A stretch of 64,000 bases of DNA from Ilumatobacter fluminis (lineage in GTDB: Bacteria > Actinomycetota > Acidimicrobiia > Acidimicrobiales > Ilumatobacteraceae), in assembly GCF_004364865.1 (NCBI RefSeq), contig NZ_SOAU01000001.1, positions 3,938,001-4,002,000 of the forward strand. Direction: 5' to 3'. Below are positions 7,439-16,544 of this stretch, piece by piece (the stretch's first letter is position 1; every line of letters begins with the position of its first letter). Both the position numbers and the translations under genes were made by a program. Under the pieces are notes generated by a model. It saw only the letters and a program-made list of their open reading frames with translations. It had not been told where the DNA came from and did no database searches.

Positions 7439-8584
7439 GTGGACACCGCACCCACCACCTCGACGCCGAACGGCTCCGTGCCGCCGCCCGACGCGCTCCC
7501 GAGCACGAAACCGTCGCGCCGCCGCCCGGGACCCGACGTGGTGCGGGCGATCGCGATGCTCGGCGTCGTGGTGATGAACTATCACGGCTATCTCATCATC
7601 CGCGGCGCGCCGCGCGATGCGGGTGGCGTGCTGTACGACGTGTTCGACCCGTGGACCGGCCCGCTGTCGACGAGGTTCGCGACCCTCTTCGTCCTCACCG
7701 CCGGCGTCGGCGTGGCGCTGATGACGGCGAGCTCGTTCGGTGACGCCGAACGGATCCGGGCGATGCGCTGGCGGCTGGTGCGTCGAGGCCTCGTGCTCTA
7801 CGGCATCGGTCTCGCGTTCGACATGATCTGGGCCGGCACGATCCTCCCGTACTACGGCGTCATGTTCGTCCTCGCCGCGGCCCTGTTCACCTGGCGGAGC
7901 CGGTGGCTGGTCGTCACCGGTGTCGTCGCCGCCGGCGCCGCGTGGGCGATCCGATGGTGGCGCATCGAGCGCGATCTCGACGGTCACAGCACCTTGTGGT
8001 TGACCGACCCGCCGAGCAGCTCACCGCGTGGCCTCGTGTTCGACGTGTTCGTCAACGGCACCCACCCCCTCCTGCCATGGCTCGCCTTCTTCTGCGCCGG
8101 CATCGTGCTCGGGCGACTGCTCCACACCACTTGGTGGCGGCCCGCTGCCACCGGTGCCGGCCTGGCGATGTTCTCGATCGCTGCGATCGTCGGGCCCGCA
8201 GCGGCGACGTCGACCGACGTCCGTGTGCGGACGCTGCTGAGCGACGACCCGTTCGAGCGGGGTCTCGTGTACGTGGCGAGCACGTTGGGGACCGCACTCG
8301 TCGCGTTCGCTGCCATCTCCTGGCTCGCCGACACGTTCGAGGACACGACCGTCGTCGACGTGCTCCGACGCGCCGGACAGCTCTCGCTGACGATCTATCT
8401 GGCGCACGCGCTGGTGTTCAACCTGCTCGTCGACTGGCTCGACGTGGTGCAGCCGAACGGGGTCGGCACGGCGCTCACGTTCGCATTCATCGTGTGGCTC
8501 GCGTCGATCGCCGGTGCCGTCGCCTACCAGCAACGGTACGGGCGAGGCCCCGCCGAGCGGGTCTACCGCTCGCTCACGGCCTGA
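7439..8584 (+). CDS. Polytopic membrane protein, DUF418/heparan-acetyltransferase-like
   Basis: A 381-residue protein with about ten predicted hydrophobic segments. The first region, DVVRAIAMLGVVVMNYHGY, matches the start of the DUF418/DUF1624 acyltransferase-like superfamily (RxxAlxGillvN pattern), and the C-terminal part GQLSLTIYLAHALVFNLL matches the typical late helix with a conserved histidine. The N-terminal 30 residues are Pro/Thr-rich and cytoplasmic. The GTG start directly follows the stop of the preceding gene without a gap. Such proteins are thought to transfer acyl groups to glycans across the membrane. A role in modifying a glycan linked to its neighbours is possible but unproven. 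Confidence 0.75.
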   Translation: MDTAPTTSTPNGSVPPPDALPSTKPSRRRPGPDVVRAIAMLGVVVMNYHGYLIIRGAPRDAGGVLYDVFDPWTGPLSTRFATLFVLTAGVGVALMTASSFGDAERIRAMRWRLVRRGLVLYGIGLAFDMIWAGTILPYYGVMFVLAAALFTWRSRWLVVTGVVAAGAAWAIRWWRIERDLDGHSTLWLTDPPSSSPRGLVFDVFVNGTHPLLPWLAFFCAGIVLGRLLHTTWWRPAATGAGLAMFSIAAIVGPAAATSTDVRVRTLLSDDPFERGLVYVASTLGTALVAFAAISWLADTFEDTTVVDVLRRAGQLSLTIYLAHALVFNLLVDWLDVVQPNGVGTALTFAFIVWLASIAGAVAYQQRYGRGPAERVYRSLTA

Positions 8585-8604
8585 GCCCGCCGGAGCGGCG
8601 TCGC

Positions 8605-9537
8605 TCAGAGCACCTCGGAGAACGTGGTGCAGCGCTGCGGGTCGCCCGTCTCGTAGCCGCGCCGGAACCACTCGACCCGCTGCGCCGACGAGCCGTGCGT
8701 CCAGTTCTCCGGTTCGACCCGACCGGTCGTCGTGCGCTGGATGGCGTCGTCGCCCACGGCTGCCGCGGCGTCGAGCGCCTCGGTGATCTCCGACGCGGAG
8801 TCGAACTGGCCGCGGGCGGCAGCGTCGTGGGCCCATGCACCGGCGAAGCAGTCGGCCTGCAGTTCGAGTGCGACCGAGTACTGGTTGGCCCGTGAGGGAT
8901 CGCTCCGCTGGGCCTCGGTGACCTGGGCGTTGATGCCCAACACGTTCTGGACGTGGTGGCCGAACTCATGGGCGACGATGTACTGCGCGGCGAGGTCGCC
9001 GGTCGCGTCGAACTGCTCCTGGAGCTGCACCAGGAAGTCGAGATCGAAGTACACGAGGTTGTCGGCCGGGCAGTAGAACGGCCCGGTCTGCGACGACGCC
9101 TGGCCACACCCCGTGCGGGTGCTCCCCGAGAAGAACACGGTCTGGGTGTCGACGTAGTCGACGCCGAACGAGAGGGGGAGCTGGTCGATCCAGTACTCGC
9201 TGACGTCGTTCGTGGCGCCGCACAGGATCTGTTCGAGTTCGGTGCTGCACGCGTCGGCACTCGACGTGCTCGAGTCGGCGGCGTCGCCGGTCGGCGTGCC
9301 CGCCACCTGGCTGCCGCCGGTGAGGTCGCCGCCCATCAGCTGCGGCAGGACGAACACGGCCACCATCACGAGCACGACGATGATGCCGCCGCCTCCCTTG
9401 AGCATCCCGCTCGGGATCGGCATGCCGCCGCCACCCGACCCCCGGCCGAGCATGCCACCCAGGCCACCGGGCAGGCCACCGCCCTGGCCGCGACGGTCCT
9501 GGATCCGGCTGGCGTTGCGGGATCGGATCTTGGTCAT
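8605..9537 (-). CDS. Neutral zinc metallopeptidase, YpfJ-like membrane-anchored
   Basis: A 310-residue protein of the putative neutral zinc metallopeptidase family (YpfJ). It begins with an arginine-rich stretch and a Gly-rich segment, then a single transmembrane helix around residues 50-70 (IIVVLVMVAVFVLPQL). The extracytoplasmic catalytic domain contains AHEFGHHVQN (HExxH zinc site) near residue 195 and the downstream ELQADCFAGAW glutamate. It ends EWFRRGYETGDPQRC, typical of the family. The ATG at 9537 was chosen because the protein then begins with the usual basic cytoplasmic stretch; longer frames encode low-complexity arginine-rich sequence. The substrate is unknown. Confidence 0.9.
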   Translation of the reverse strand: MTKIRSRNASRIQDRRGQGGGLPGGLGGMLGRGSGGGGMPIPSGMLKGGGGIIVVLVMVAVFVLPQLMGGDLTGGSQVAGTPTGDAADSSTSSADACSTELEQILCGATNDVSEYWIDQLPLSFGVDYVDTQTVFFSGSTRTGCGQASSQTGPFYCPADNLVYFDLDFLVQLQEQFDATGDLAAQYIVAHEFGHHVQNVLGINAQVTEAQRSDPSRANQYSVALELQADCFAGAWAHDAAARGQFDSASEITEALDAAAAVGDDAIQRTTTGRVEPENWTHGSSAQRVEWFRRGYETGDPQRCTTFSEVL

Positions 9538-9574
9538 GGCACGAGTCTGGCAGCCGGACGCACCGGAGGAGGGT

Positions 9575-10561
9575 CTACTCGGCAGCGTCGACCGTCGGCG
9601 CTTCGCCGCTCGGTGGGGTCTGGTCGGCGCCGGAGCGCTGGCGCGCCTTGAGCGCACGGCGCAGGCCGCGCCAACCGAGGGCACCGGCACCGATCAGCGG
9701 GCCGCGGTCGCCGAGCTTGGTCGGGGTGATGCGGGCGGCGGCACCGTGGCCGACCCGGGCGACGGCGTCGATCTCCTCCTGCGCAGCGTTGAAGAAGGTG
9801 GCGGCGAAGCTCTCGGGCACGGTGCCGCCCACGACGACGAGGTCGAGGTCGAGTGCGGAGCAGGTCATGCCCGCGGCTCGTCCGACGAGGCCGCCGGTCC
9901 GTCGCATGATGTCCCACGACGGCTCGTCGAGCCGACGCCCGGTGATCGCCTCGATCGCCGTACCGGACGCCTCCGCCTCGAGGCAGCCGCGGGCGCCACA
10001 GCGACACCGGCGACCGCCGGGTTCGACGATCAGGTGCCCGATGTGCCCGGCATTGCCGGATCGACCCTCGAGCAACTCGCCGTCGATCATGAGGCCGCCG
10101 CTGATCGACGACGACACGACCAGCGTCGCGAAACTCCGAGCCCCGCGCGCTGCGCCGAGCCATCCCTCCGCCAGCGCCAGCGCTTTGGCGTCGAGGTCGC
10201 CGTAGACGGGGAGATCAGTGAGTTCGTGGAGGTGCTGGGCGAGCGGGAACGACCGCCACGCACTGATGTGCGCCGGCGACACGGCCACAGCATTCCGGTC
10301 GATCTCGCCGGGGCAGCCGACGCCGATCGCACGGATGCGGACCTCGTGCTGTTTCGCCTGCTCGCGCTGCGCCAACACCGCCGACGCGAGCGCAGCGAAG
10401 TGCGACTGGGGCCCGACGTCGTGCTCGATGTCGGCGAACGAGCGGTCGATCAACTCGCCTCGGGCGGTGACGAGACCGGCCGAGAACTCGACGGCGCCGA
10501 CGTCGATGGCGAGCACGACGTCGCGTCGCTTCGCCGTGTCGTCGGTGGCCTGGTCCGTCAT
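9575..10561 (-). CDS. ROK-family sugar kinase (glucokinase-like)
   Basis: A 328-residue ROK protein. The N-terminal phosphate-binding segment AIDVGAVEFSAGLV corresponds to the DxGGTK-like ATP loop, although the usual GGT is altered to GAV. The ROK zinc motif GGRRCRCGARGCLEAEASG and the GHIGH element with the catalytic region are intact, as is GIGCPGEID-like sequence (GVGCPGEIDRNA). No DNA-binding domain is present, so it is an enzyme rather than a NagC-type repressor. Members phosphorylate glucose or related hexoses. The ATP-loop change makes the exact substrate and activity less certain. It sits 37 bases upstream of the metallopeptidase gene. Confidence 0.82.
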   Translation of the reverse strand: MTDQATDDTAKRRDVVLAIDVGAVEFSAGLVTARGELIDRSFADIEHDVGPQSHFAALASAVLAQREQAKQHEVRIRAIGVGCPGEIDRNAVAVSPAHISAWRSFPLAQHLHELTDLPVYGDLDAKALALAEGWLGAARGARSFATLVVSSSISGGLMIDGELLEGRSGNAGHIGHLIVEPGGRRCRCGARGCLEAEASGTAIEAITGRRLDEPSWDIMRRTGGLVGRAAGMTCSALDLDLVVVGGTVPESFAATFFNAAQEEIDAVARVGHGAAARITPTKLGDRGPLIGAGALGWRGLRRALKARQRSGADQTPPSGEAPTVDAAE

Positions 10562-10817
10562 CGGGAGCGCACGCTACCCCCGTCGCCTCGGCGGAGCGGC
10601 ACCCCGGCCGCGACGACTCGAAGCGTGCCGCAACCGTTGACCACGTACGGGGGTCAAGCGGTAGCGTTCCGTCAGGCGATGCCGCTCATGGATCGCCGGC
10701 GGCTTGCCGATGAATCTTGCACCCGAACCGCGACCGTTGGCCGTGGGTCGGGGCGACACTCCACACGACTCGAACCACATGGCTCGACACTGCTCACTGA
10801 CGAGGACGAGGGACACG

Positions 10818-12674
10818 ATGACGGCGACCGGGGTCGCCGTCGTTGCCGCGCTCCTGATCGGCTCGGTCGCCATCGGGGCGGGCGATCCGCCCGCCGGCGA
10901 CTCGGACCCGACGATCCCGACCACCCCGACCACCACACCGACGACGCCGCCGACCACCCAGCCGACGACCACCACGACCCTGCCGCCGACGACCACGACC
11001 CGGCCGCCGACGACGACCACCAGCACGACGACGACCACCACGCCTCGCACGAGCACGACCGTGCCTCGGACCGGCACCACGGTCGCCCCCAGCACGACCG
11101 TCGCCCGCACCACCACCACGACGACCGCCCCCCGGACGGCGGTGCGGTGTGCTCCGCCGACGACCACGACCACCACCACGACGACCACCACCCTGCCGGG
11201 CACCCCGACGACCACGACCACCACCACGACGGTGCCGGGGACGACGACCACGACCACCACCACGACCCTGCCACCGTGTCCGACGACCACGACGACGGCA
11301 CCGGCCACGACGACGACCACCACCACGGTGCCGGAGGCGCCGCCGACCGCGCTCGGGATCTCGGCACCGCAGGAACTCCGCGACATCCTGCTCGCGATCC
11401 GCATCGTCGAGTCGGGCCAGCGCTACGAGATCGGCCCCAACAAGGGCGGCGCCTCGGGCGCTTACCAGTACATCGACTCGACGTGGGGCAACTACAAGGG
11501 ATATCCGAAGGCGTACTTGGCGCCGCCGCACGTGCAGGACGAGCGGGCGCTCGCCCACGTCGTGGGCATCCTCGACACGTGGGCGGGTGACGTCTCGATG
11601 GTGCCGGTCATCTGGTACTACCCGAAGGCGGCACGCGACCCTGCCCTGATGGACCAGGTGCCCCTCCCCCACGCCGGCAACCGGCTCACGGTTCGGGAGT
11701 ACCAGCACCGCTGGCTCGACGTGCTCGCCTTCATCACCGGCAACCCGTCGTTCTACGCACCGAACGCGATCCCGCCCGATCTGAAGTACATCTCGGGGAT
11801 CCCGCCCGAGCTCGTCGCCGACGAACCCGTCGTCGACGCCATCTACGACCCGAACACGGTCGAGCCGACGACGCCGATCGCCTTCCCGGTGCTCGGCAAG
11901 ACGGCGATCACCCCGCCGATCCCGTGCGACTTCGAGGAATGTGAGGAAGGCACGAGCGCCGTCATCTTCGGTGTGAAGATGCAGCCCGTCATGGCGTCGG
12001 TCAACGGCGTGATCACGGCCGTCGACGTGGGAGACGCCGCCTCGGGCAATGTGCGGGTGACGATCACCGACAAGCAAGGACGTCGGTTCGTCTACGCCGG
12101 CCTGAACGACGACTCGCCCGGCACCGACGACGCGAACGCACCCGAATGGTTCCGCACGACCGCGCTCGCACGGGTGGGGCAGCACGTGTACGCCGGCCAG
12201 ATCATCGGGTTCATGGGCGACAGCGACCCGATGCCGGGCCACACCGTGATCGCCGAGGACGAGTCGGTCTGGCCGCACCTCCGCCTGTCGATCTACGACG
12301 CCGACGGCACGCGTCTCGACGCCGACGCGATGGTGCTCGACGCCCAGCGCCGCCAGGCGTGTCACGTGGGGATCGGCCCGTGGTCGGTGCCGATCGACCC
12401 GGATGCGGTGATCGACGAACCGATCGACGTGACGACCTACATCGCAGGCGGTTGGACGATCCACACCAACGCCACGGTGACCGCCTACGGGCAGTCCGCG
12501 TTGATCGTGCCGCCGCAGGAGTGCGTGTGGGCGCCCGCCAAGCCGTACGGCCCCGGCGCCGCCGGCAGCCAGCCGCCGCAGTACTGGGGGCTGCCGTTCG
12601 ACATCGACACCCGCTACTGGGTCGCCGACGCCCGAGCCCAGACCACCCTGACCCCCCGCACCCCCCTCGGCTGA
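10818..12674 (+). CDS. Secreted Thr-rich transglycosylase-like protein with degenerate M23 domain
   Basis: A 618-residue exported protein. The ATG at 10818 follows a GAGGGA ribosome site and opens a signal peptide (ATGVAVVAALLIGSVAIGAG). Residues about 33-175 are a Thr/Pro linker. A soluble-lytic-transglycosylase or resuscitation-factor-like domain follows (AIRIVESGQRYEIG, GASGAYQYIDSTW) with the catalytic-type glutamate. The C-terminal part looks like an M23/LytM beta domain (NVRVTITDKQGRRFVYAGL, WPHLRLSIYDADG), but the zinc ligands of the HxH and HxnD motifs are missing. It probably remodels or binds peptidoglycan at the cell surface. The linker encoded by ACC/ACG triplets makes a long purine-poor tract. 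Confidence 0.78.
   Translation: MTATGVAVVAALLIGSVAIGAGDPPAGDSDPTIPTTPTTTPTTPPTTQPTTTTTLPPTTTTRPPTTTTSTTTTTTPRTSTTVPRTGTTVAPSTTVARTTTTTTAPRTAVRCAPPTTTTTTTTTTTLPGTPTTTTTTTTVPGTTTTTTTTTLPPCPTTTTTAPATTTTTTTVPEAPPTALGISAPQELRDILLAIRIVESGQRYEIGPNKGGASGAYQYIDSTWGNYKGYPKAYLAPPHVQDERALAHVVGILDTWAGDVSMVPVIWYYPKAARDPALMDQVPLPHAGNRLTVREYQHRWLDVLAFITGNPSFYAPNAIPPDLKYISGIPPELVADEPVVDAIYDPNTVEPTTPIAFPVLGKTAITPPIPCDFEECEEGTSAVIFGVKMQPVMASVNGVITAVDVGDAASGNVRVTITDKQGRRFVYAGLNDDSPGTDDANAPEWFRTTALARVGQHVYAGQIIGFMGDSDPMPGHTVIAEDESVWPHLRLSIYDADGTRLDADAMVLDAQRRQACHVGIGPWSVPIDPDAVIDEPIDVTTYIAGGWTIHTNATVTAYGQSALIVPPQECVWAPAKPYGPGAAGSQPPQYWGLPFDIDTRYWVADARAQTTLTPRTPLG
10917..11340 (+). repeat. Low-complexity ACC/ACG triplet tract coding a Thr linker
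   Basis: An in-frame stretch of about 420 bases dominated by threonine codons, with prolines and arginines interspersed. It encodes the mucin-like linker of the secreted protein. It produces long spurious open frames on the other strand and is prone to length variation by triplet slippage. Confidence 0.85.
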
Positions 12675-12684
12675 CCGCCACTCC

Positions 12685-12864
12685 GGGTCGGGTGTCGGAC
12701 GGAACACCGAGGCGCAGCCGAGGCGTTTCGGGAGATCACCCGACCCGGTCGCGGACCCACGTCACCGGAGTCGGGTGATCTCCGGAAACGTCGACTCCGT
12801 CGCCGTTCCCTCCGACACCCGACCCGCTTCCTACTCCGTCGCCGTTCCCTCCGACACCCGACCC
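12685..12864. repeat. REPIN-like palindromic element, family A (copy 2, with extra fragment)
   Basis: A 62-bp forward unit (12685-12746) and a 58-bp reversed unit (about 12768-12825), in the same order as at 4351, followed by a third, truncated copy of the reversed unit (about 12833-12864). It fills the gap between two convergent genes, so it could act as a bidirectional terminator. Confidence 0.85.
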
Positions 12865-12873
12865 GTTGGCCGG

Positions 12874-13845
12874 TCAGTCGGCGACTCGGCGGGCGTCCTC
12901 GACGAGGTTGATCTCGTAGAGCACCTCGTCGAGTGCGTCGGCGGCGGTGATGGCGCTGAAGCGCTGCGGTGACTCGGGCGTGCAGCAGCTCGGTACGGGC
13001 GACAGCACCGTCCACGGTCGCGGGTGGCAGAACTGGACCACGCTGTACCGCTCGCCCTCGTAACCGGGGGCCGCGACCACCCGGTGCCAGCCGATGGGGA
13101 TGACACCGTTCGTGAGACGCTCGAGCATGATGCCGGTGTTGATGATCACCTGGCCGTCGGGCGCCACGGCATCGACCCATTGGTCGTCGACCTTCACCTG
13201 CAGGCCCGGCGCCGTCGCACGCGGCAACGCGGTGATGAGGTTGATGTCGCCGTGCTCGCCCGCCCACACGTGACCGTCGCCCGGCACGTCGCCCATCGGT
13301 GGGTACCGGATCGCCCGGGTGAGCGTCGGGCCGTCCTGGACCATGTCGTCGAAGAACGTCTCGTGGCAGCCGATGCCTTCGGCGATCACCCGCAGGAACC
13401 GACGCTGTAGATCGGCGATCGTGTCGTGGAAGCGATAGAGCACCTCGGTGATGCCGGGCACCGCCGACTCGGGCGTGACCTGGTCGGGGTAGGCCGTCGC
13501 GAACTTGCGCTTGAGCGGGTGACCGGCCGGGATCGGCGACGCCCAGTTGAGCATCTCTTTCCAGTCGGGCTGCTCACTCGACGCCGCCGTCTCGACCAGC
13601 AACCCGGTGTACCCGGTCTGGCCGTGCGCGCCCGGCACGTTGAACTCGGCCTTGGTCTCCTGGTCGAGCGAGAAGAACTCGGCCAACATGCCGTACGCCG
13701 TGTCGAGCAGGTCGTCGCTGACGTCGTGTCGGGTGTAGACGAAGCCGGTCGCGAGGCTGCGTCGGACCCCGTCCACGACGGCTCGGCGACGCTCGCCGGT
13801 GTGCTGTTCGAACGCCAACAGGTCGACGTCGAGGATCTCGTTCAT
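12874..13845 (-). CDS. Isopenicillin-N-synthase-like Fe(II)/2-oxoglutarate dioxygenase
   Basis: A 323-residue double-stranded beta-helix oxygenase. The N-terminal DIOX_N part (residues 1-110) precedes the catalytic jelly roll. The iron triad is visible as GEHGDINLITAL (HxD) and PIGWHRV (distal His), and ERYSVVQF supplies the RxS motif that binds 2-oxoglutarate or a carboxylate substrate. The start at 13845 has a strong GGAGGT ribosome site upstream. Family members hydroxylate, desaturate or cyclise small molecules, in bacteria often of unknown identity. It is followed on the opposite strand side by a family A repeat and preceded by a PLP enzyme gene 23 bases upstream, probably the same operon. 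Confidence 0.88.
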   Translation of the reverse strand: MNEILDVDLLAFEQHTGERRRAVVDGVRRSLATGFVYTRHDVSDDLLDTAYGMLAEFFSLDQETKAEFNVPGAHGQTGYTGLLVETAASSEQPDWKEMLNWASPIPAGHPLKRKFATAYPDQVTPESAVPGITEVLYRFHDTIADLQRRFLRVIAEGIGCHETFFDDMVQDGPTLTRAIRYPPMGDVPGDGHVWAGEHGDINLITALPRATAPGLQVKVDDQWVDAVAPDGQVIINTGIMLERLTNGVIPIGWHRVVAAPGYEGERYSVVQFCHPRPWTVLSPVPSCCTPESPQRFSAITAADALDEVLYEINLVEDARRVAD

Positions 13846-13868
13846 GGGGTTACCTCCGGGGCGAAACG

Positions 13869-14906
13869 CTACAACCCGGCGGGGGCACCACCGGGAGCGA
13901 ACACGGCGGGCATGCCACCGGTGTGGATGAACACGACGTCGGACCCCTCGGGCCAGCGGCCGGCTTCGGCGTTGCCGACGAGGCCTGCGAACCCCTTCCC
14001 GCTGTACGTCCGGTCGAGGACCCAGCCGCCGTGTCGGGCAGCCCACCGGATGGCGGCGTCGCCCGCCTTCGTCGGCACCGCGTAGTCGTCACCGATCCAG
14101 TTCGGGTCGAGCGCGATGTCGCTGCGTTCGACGGTGGAGCGGTCGCCGCCGAGCAGATCGGCGGTGTCGCGGGCGAGGTCGGCGATGTCGGGCATGCCGA
14201 TGTTGACGCCTTTGGCGACGCCGATGGCCAGGATCTCGGGCACCGATCGGCCCTGAGCCCGCAGCAAGGCCTTGCCGGCGACGAGCCCGGCGTGCGTCCC
14301 GCCGCTCGACGAGGTGTGGACCACGGCGGTCGGGGCGCAGCCGGCGGCATCGCACTGATCGAGCAGTTCGGCGAGCGCCCACGCGTACCCGGCGGCACCG
14401 GTGGACGTCGACCCGCCGATCGGGATCGAGTACGGCGCCGCGCCGGCGGCGACGAGCTCGTCGGTGAGCGACTCGCTCGCGATCATCAACTCGCCCCAGT
14501 GGCTCTCGTCGGCGCCGGTGTAATGGAGCTGGGCACCGAACAGGGTCGACAACAACTGGTTGCCCGTGGCCTGCTCGGGCCGGTCGCCCGACAGCACGAG
14601 ATGGACCTCGAGGCCGAGTACGGCGCCGGCCGCCGCGGTCATCCGGCAGTGATTCGACTGCGCGGCACCGACGGTCACCAGCGATCGAGCGCCTTCGGCC
14701 ACCGCGGCACCGCACAGGAACTCGAGTTTGCGAGCCTTGTTGCCGCCCATGCCGAGCCCGGTCAGGTCGTCGCGCTTCACCCACAGGCGCACACCACCCG
14801 GCAGTTCCGGGCCCCGCTCGAGCGGGGTGGGCAACGTCGCCAGGCGTGCACGCGGCAGATGACCGAACATCGCGTGCATGATAGGGATGGTCCACGCACC
14901 CGTCAT
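13869..14906 (-). CDS. PLP enzyme, D-cysteine desulfhydrase / ACC deaminase family
   Basis: A 345-residue fold-type II PLP protein. WVKRDDLTGLGMGGNKARKLEF carries the PLP lysine in the GGNKxRKLEF signature, and GAAQSNHCRMTAAAG is the next conserved loop. These blocks are shared by D-cysteine desulfhydrase and 1-aminocyclopropane-1-carboxylate deaminase. The family alone cannot decide which reaction is catalysed; the QSNHCR version is more common in D-cysteine desulfhydrases. The ATG at 14906 has GGGAGG seven bases upstream; starts at 14879 or 14870 are possible. It shares direction with the dioxygenase gene downstream at a 23-base gap. Confidence 0.85.
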   Translation of the reverse strand: MTGAWTIPIMHAMFGHLPRARLATLPTPLERGPELPGGVRLWVKRDDLTGLGMGGNKARKLEFLCGAAVAEGARSLVTVGAAQSNHCRMTAAAGAVLGLEVHLVLSGDRPEQATGNQLLSTLFGAQLHYTGADESHWGELMIASESLTDELVAAGAAPYSIPIGGSTSTGAAGYAWALAELLDQCDAAGCAPTAVVHTSSSGGTHAGLVAGKALLRAQGRSVPEILAIGVAKGVNIGMPDIADLARDTADLLGGDRSTVERSDIALDPNWIGDDYAVPTKAGDAAIRWAARHGGWVLDRTYSGKGFAGLVGNAEAGRWPEGSDVVFIHTGGMPAVFAPGGAPAGL

Positions 14907-14981
14907 CCGCGGGCCTCCCGCCGATCACGACACCATCTCGACGAACATCTCGACAACGACCTCGACAATGACCCCGACGCT

Positions 14982-15638
14982 GTGACGACCGACTGGAACC
15001 CCCTCCTCCGCACCGAGTTCGACAAGCCGTACTGGGCCGAACTCCAACGGTTCGTCGCCGACGAGCGGGCGTCGCGCACCGTCTACCCGCCGCACGAGGA
15101 GGTGTTCGCGGCGCTCCACCTCACGTCGTACGCCGACACCAGGGTCATGATCCTCGGACAAGACCCGTACCACGGTCCCGGTCAGGCCCACGGTCTGTGC
15201 TTCTCGGTGCGTCACGGGGTGCGCACCCCGCCCTCGCTCGCCAACATCCACAAGGAACTGCACACCGACGTCGGGGTCGCGATCCCCGATCACGGCAACC
15301 TCGAGGCGTGGGCCACCCAGGGCGTGTTGCTGCTCAACGCCACGCTCACCGTGCGCGCCGGGCAGGCCGGATCGCACCAGAAGCACGGCTGGGAGACGTT
15401 CACCGACGAAGTGATCCGAACGGTCTCCGACAAACCCGACCATGTCGTGTTCGTCCTGTGGGGTGGCTACGCCCGACGAAAGAAATCGTTGATCGACGAG
15501 TCCCGACACACCATCATCGAGTCACCACACCCCTCACCGCTGTCGGCCCACAACGGGTTCTTCGGCAGCAGACCGTTCAGCCGGACGAACGAGGCCCTGG
15601 TCGCCCACGGCCAGACCCCGATCGACTGGGGCCTCTGA
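14982..15638 (+). CDS. ung: Uracil-DNA glycosylase
   Basis: A 218-residue family 1 uracil-DNA glycosylase, which removes uracil from DNA in base-excision repair. All signature blocks are present: VMILGQDPYHGPGQAHGLCFS with catalytic Asp, LLLNATLTV, VFVLWGGYARRK and the DNA-intercalating loop SPHPSPLSAHNGFFGSRPFS with catalytic His. Length and order fit the family exactly. A GTG at 14982 is the best start; the frame extends further upstream through a run of Leu-Asp codons without a good initiation signal. The YihY/BrkB gene follows 33 bases downstream. Confidence 0.96.
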   Translation: MTTDWNPLLRTEFDKPYWAELQRFVADERASRTVYPPHEEVFAALHLTSYADTRVMILGQDPYHGPGQAHGLCFSVRHGVRTPPSLANIHKELHTDVGVAIPDHGNLEAWATQGVLLLNATLTVRAGQAGSHQKHGWETFTDEVIRTVSDKPDHVVFVLWGGYARRKKSLIDESRHTIIESPHPSPLSAHNGFFGSRPFSRTNEALVAHGQTPIDWGL

Positions 15639-15671
15639 ACGTGACGACCACCCACCCCAGGAGACGCTGAC

Positions 15672-16544
15672 ATGGCGTGGACCAGCAACCCGAAGGTGAC
15701 GGCCCTCCGCCGTCGTTCACGACCGATCGACGTCGTCGTCGAGATGCTCGACGGCTTCCGACTGCACCTGACCGGCCGCAACGCGGCCGTGCTGACCTAC
15801 TACGGCTTCTTGACCCTGTTCCCGCTCTTCCTGGCGGCGAGCACGATCCTCGGCTTCGTGCTCGAGAGCAAGCCGGAGTGGCGTGACGACCTGCTCGACT
15901 CGGCGATCGACTCCGTGCCGTTCATCGGCGACCAGATCGCGGCCGGCGAGATCTCCGGCAGCTGGATCGCCCTCGTCATCGGTCTCGCCGGGGCGATGTG
16001 GGGTTCTCTGAAGGCGTTCGTCGGGATCCAGTCCGCCTACGACGACACTTGGGAGATCGACGTCGACGACCGCTCGTCGGGCGGCAAGCAACGGCTGAAG
16101 GCGCTGATCGGTCTGGCTGCGATCGGCGGTTCCCAGATCGGCAACGTGACCCTCGCCGCGATCGTCGACCGCGCCGGCCTGCCGTTCATCGGACGCCTCG
16201 CACTGATCGCCGGCGGCCTCGCGATCAACCTCCTGGTCGTCGGTGTGATGTACCGCTACCTCACGTCTGCCGACGTCACGTGGAAGATGGTGATGCCCGG
16301 CGCCGTGTTCACGGCGGTGCTGTACACCGCCGCCCAGTTCGCCGGCACGGCGCTGACGACCCGCATCCTCGACAGTGCCGAGACGTACGGCGACTTCGCC
16401 GGTGTGATCGCCCTGCTCACGTGGTTGAGCCTCCACGCCCTCGTCAATCTGTTCGGCGCCGAACTGAACTCTGCGCTCCATCGGATCGGCATCCGCGGCC
16501 CACTCCCGGTCGCCGAGCCGCAGCCGGTCGCCGACCCCGCCTGA
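15672..16544 (+). CDS. YihY/BrkB-family inner membrane protein
   Basis: A 290-residue membrane protein with six hydrophobic segments and the YihY family pattern: an early amphipathic helix (ML DGFRLHLTGRNAAV), YYGFLTLFPLFLAAS, the conserved central acidic and aromatic segment, and a late segment LLTWLSLHALVNLFGAELN. The start has AGGAGA upstream. Annotations such as ribonuclease BN for this family are not supported by experiment; the function remains unknown, with suggestions of transport or of complement resistance in pathogens. It follows ung on the same strand and precedes an antiporter gene. Confidence 0.9.
   Translation: MAWTSNPKVTALRRRSRPIDVVVEMLDGFRLHLTGRNAAVLTYYGFLTLFPLFLAASTILGFVLESKPEWRDDLLDSAIDSVPFIGDQIAAGEISGSWIALVIGLAGAMWGSLKAFVGIQSAYDDTWEIDVDDRSSGGKQRLKALIGLAAIGGSQIGNVTLAAIVDRAGLPFIGRLALIAGGLAINLLVVGVMYRYLTSADVTWKMVMPGAVFTAVLYTAAQFAGTALTTRILDSAETYGDFAGVIALLTWLSLHALVNLFGAELNSALHRIGIRGPLPVAEPQPVADPA

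Noticed and set aside
10562-10817. Possible riboswitch or promoter upstream of the transglycosylase-like gene
   Set aside because: The leader of about 250 bases contains TTGACC and GGTCAA in an inverted repeat around 10637-10657, but I could not match a known riboswitch core (for example c-di-AMP), so no call is made.
10794-12707. A long minus-strand open frame opposite the Thr-rich gene
   Set aside because: The triplet tract removes stops on the opposite strand; the translation is Arg/Gly/Asp-rich without any recognised domain.
14933-14981. Short 12-base repeats (CTCGACAA type) before ung as a regulatory array
   Set aside because: Only about four imperfect copies, no symmetry, and they lie directly before the start codon; probably a simple slippage tract.
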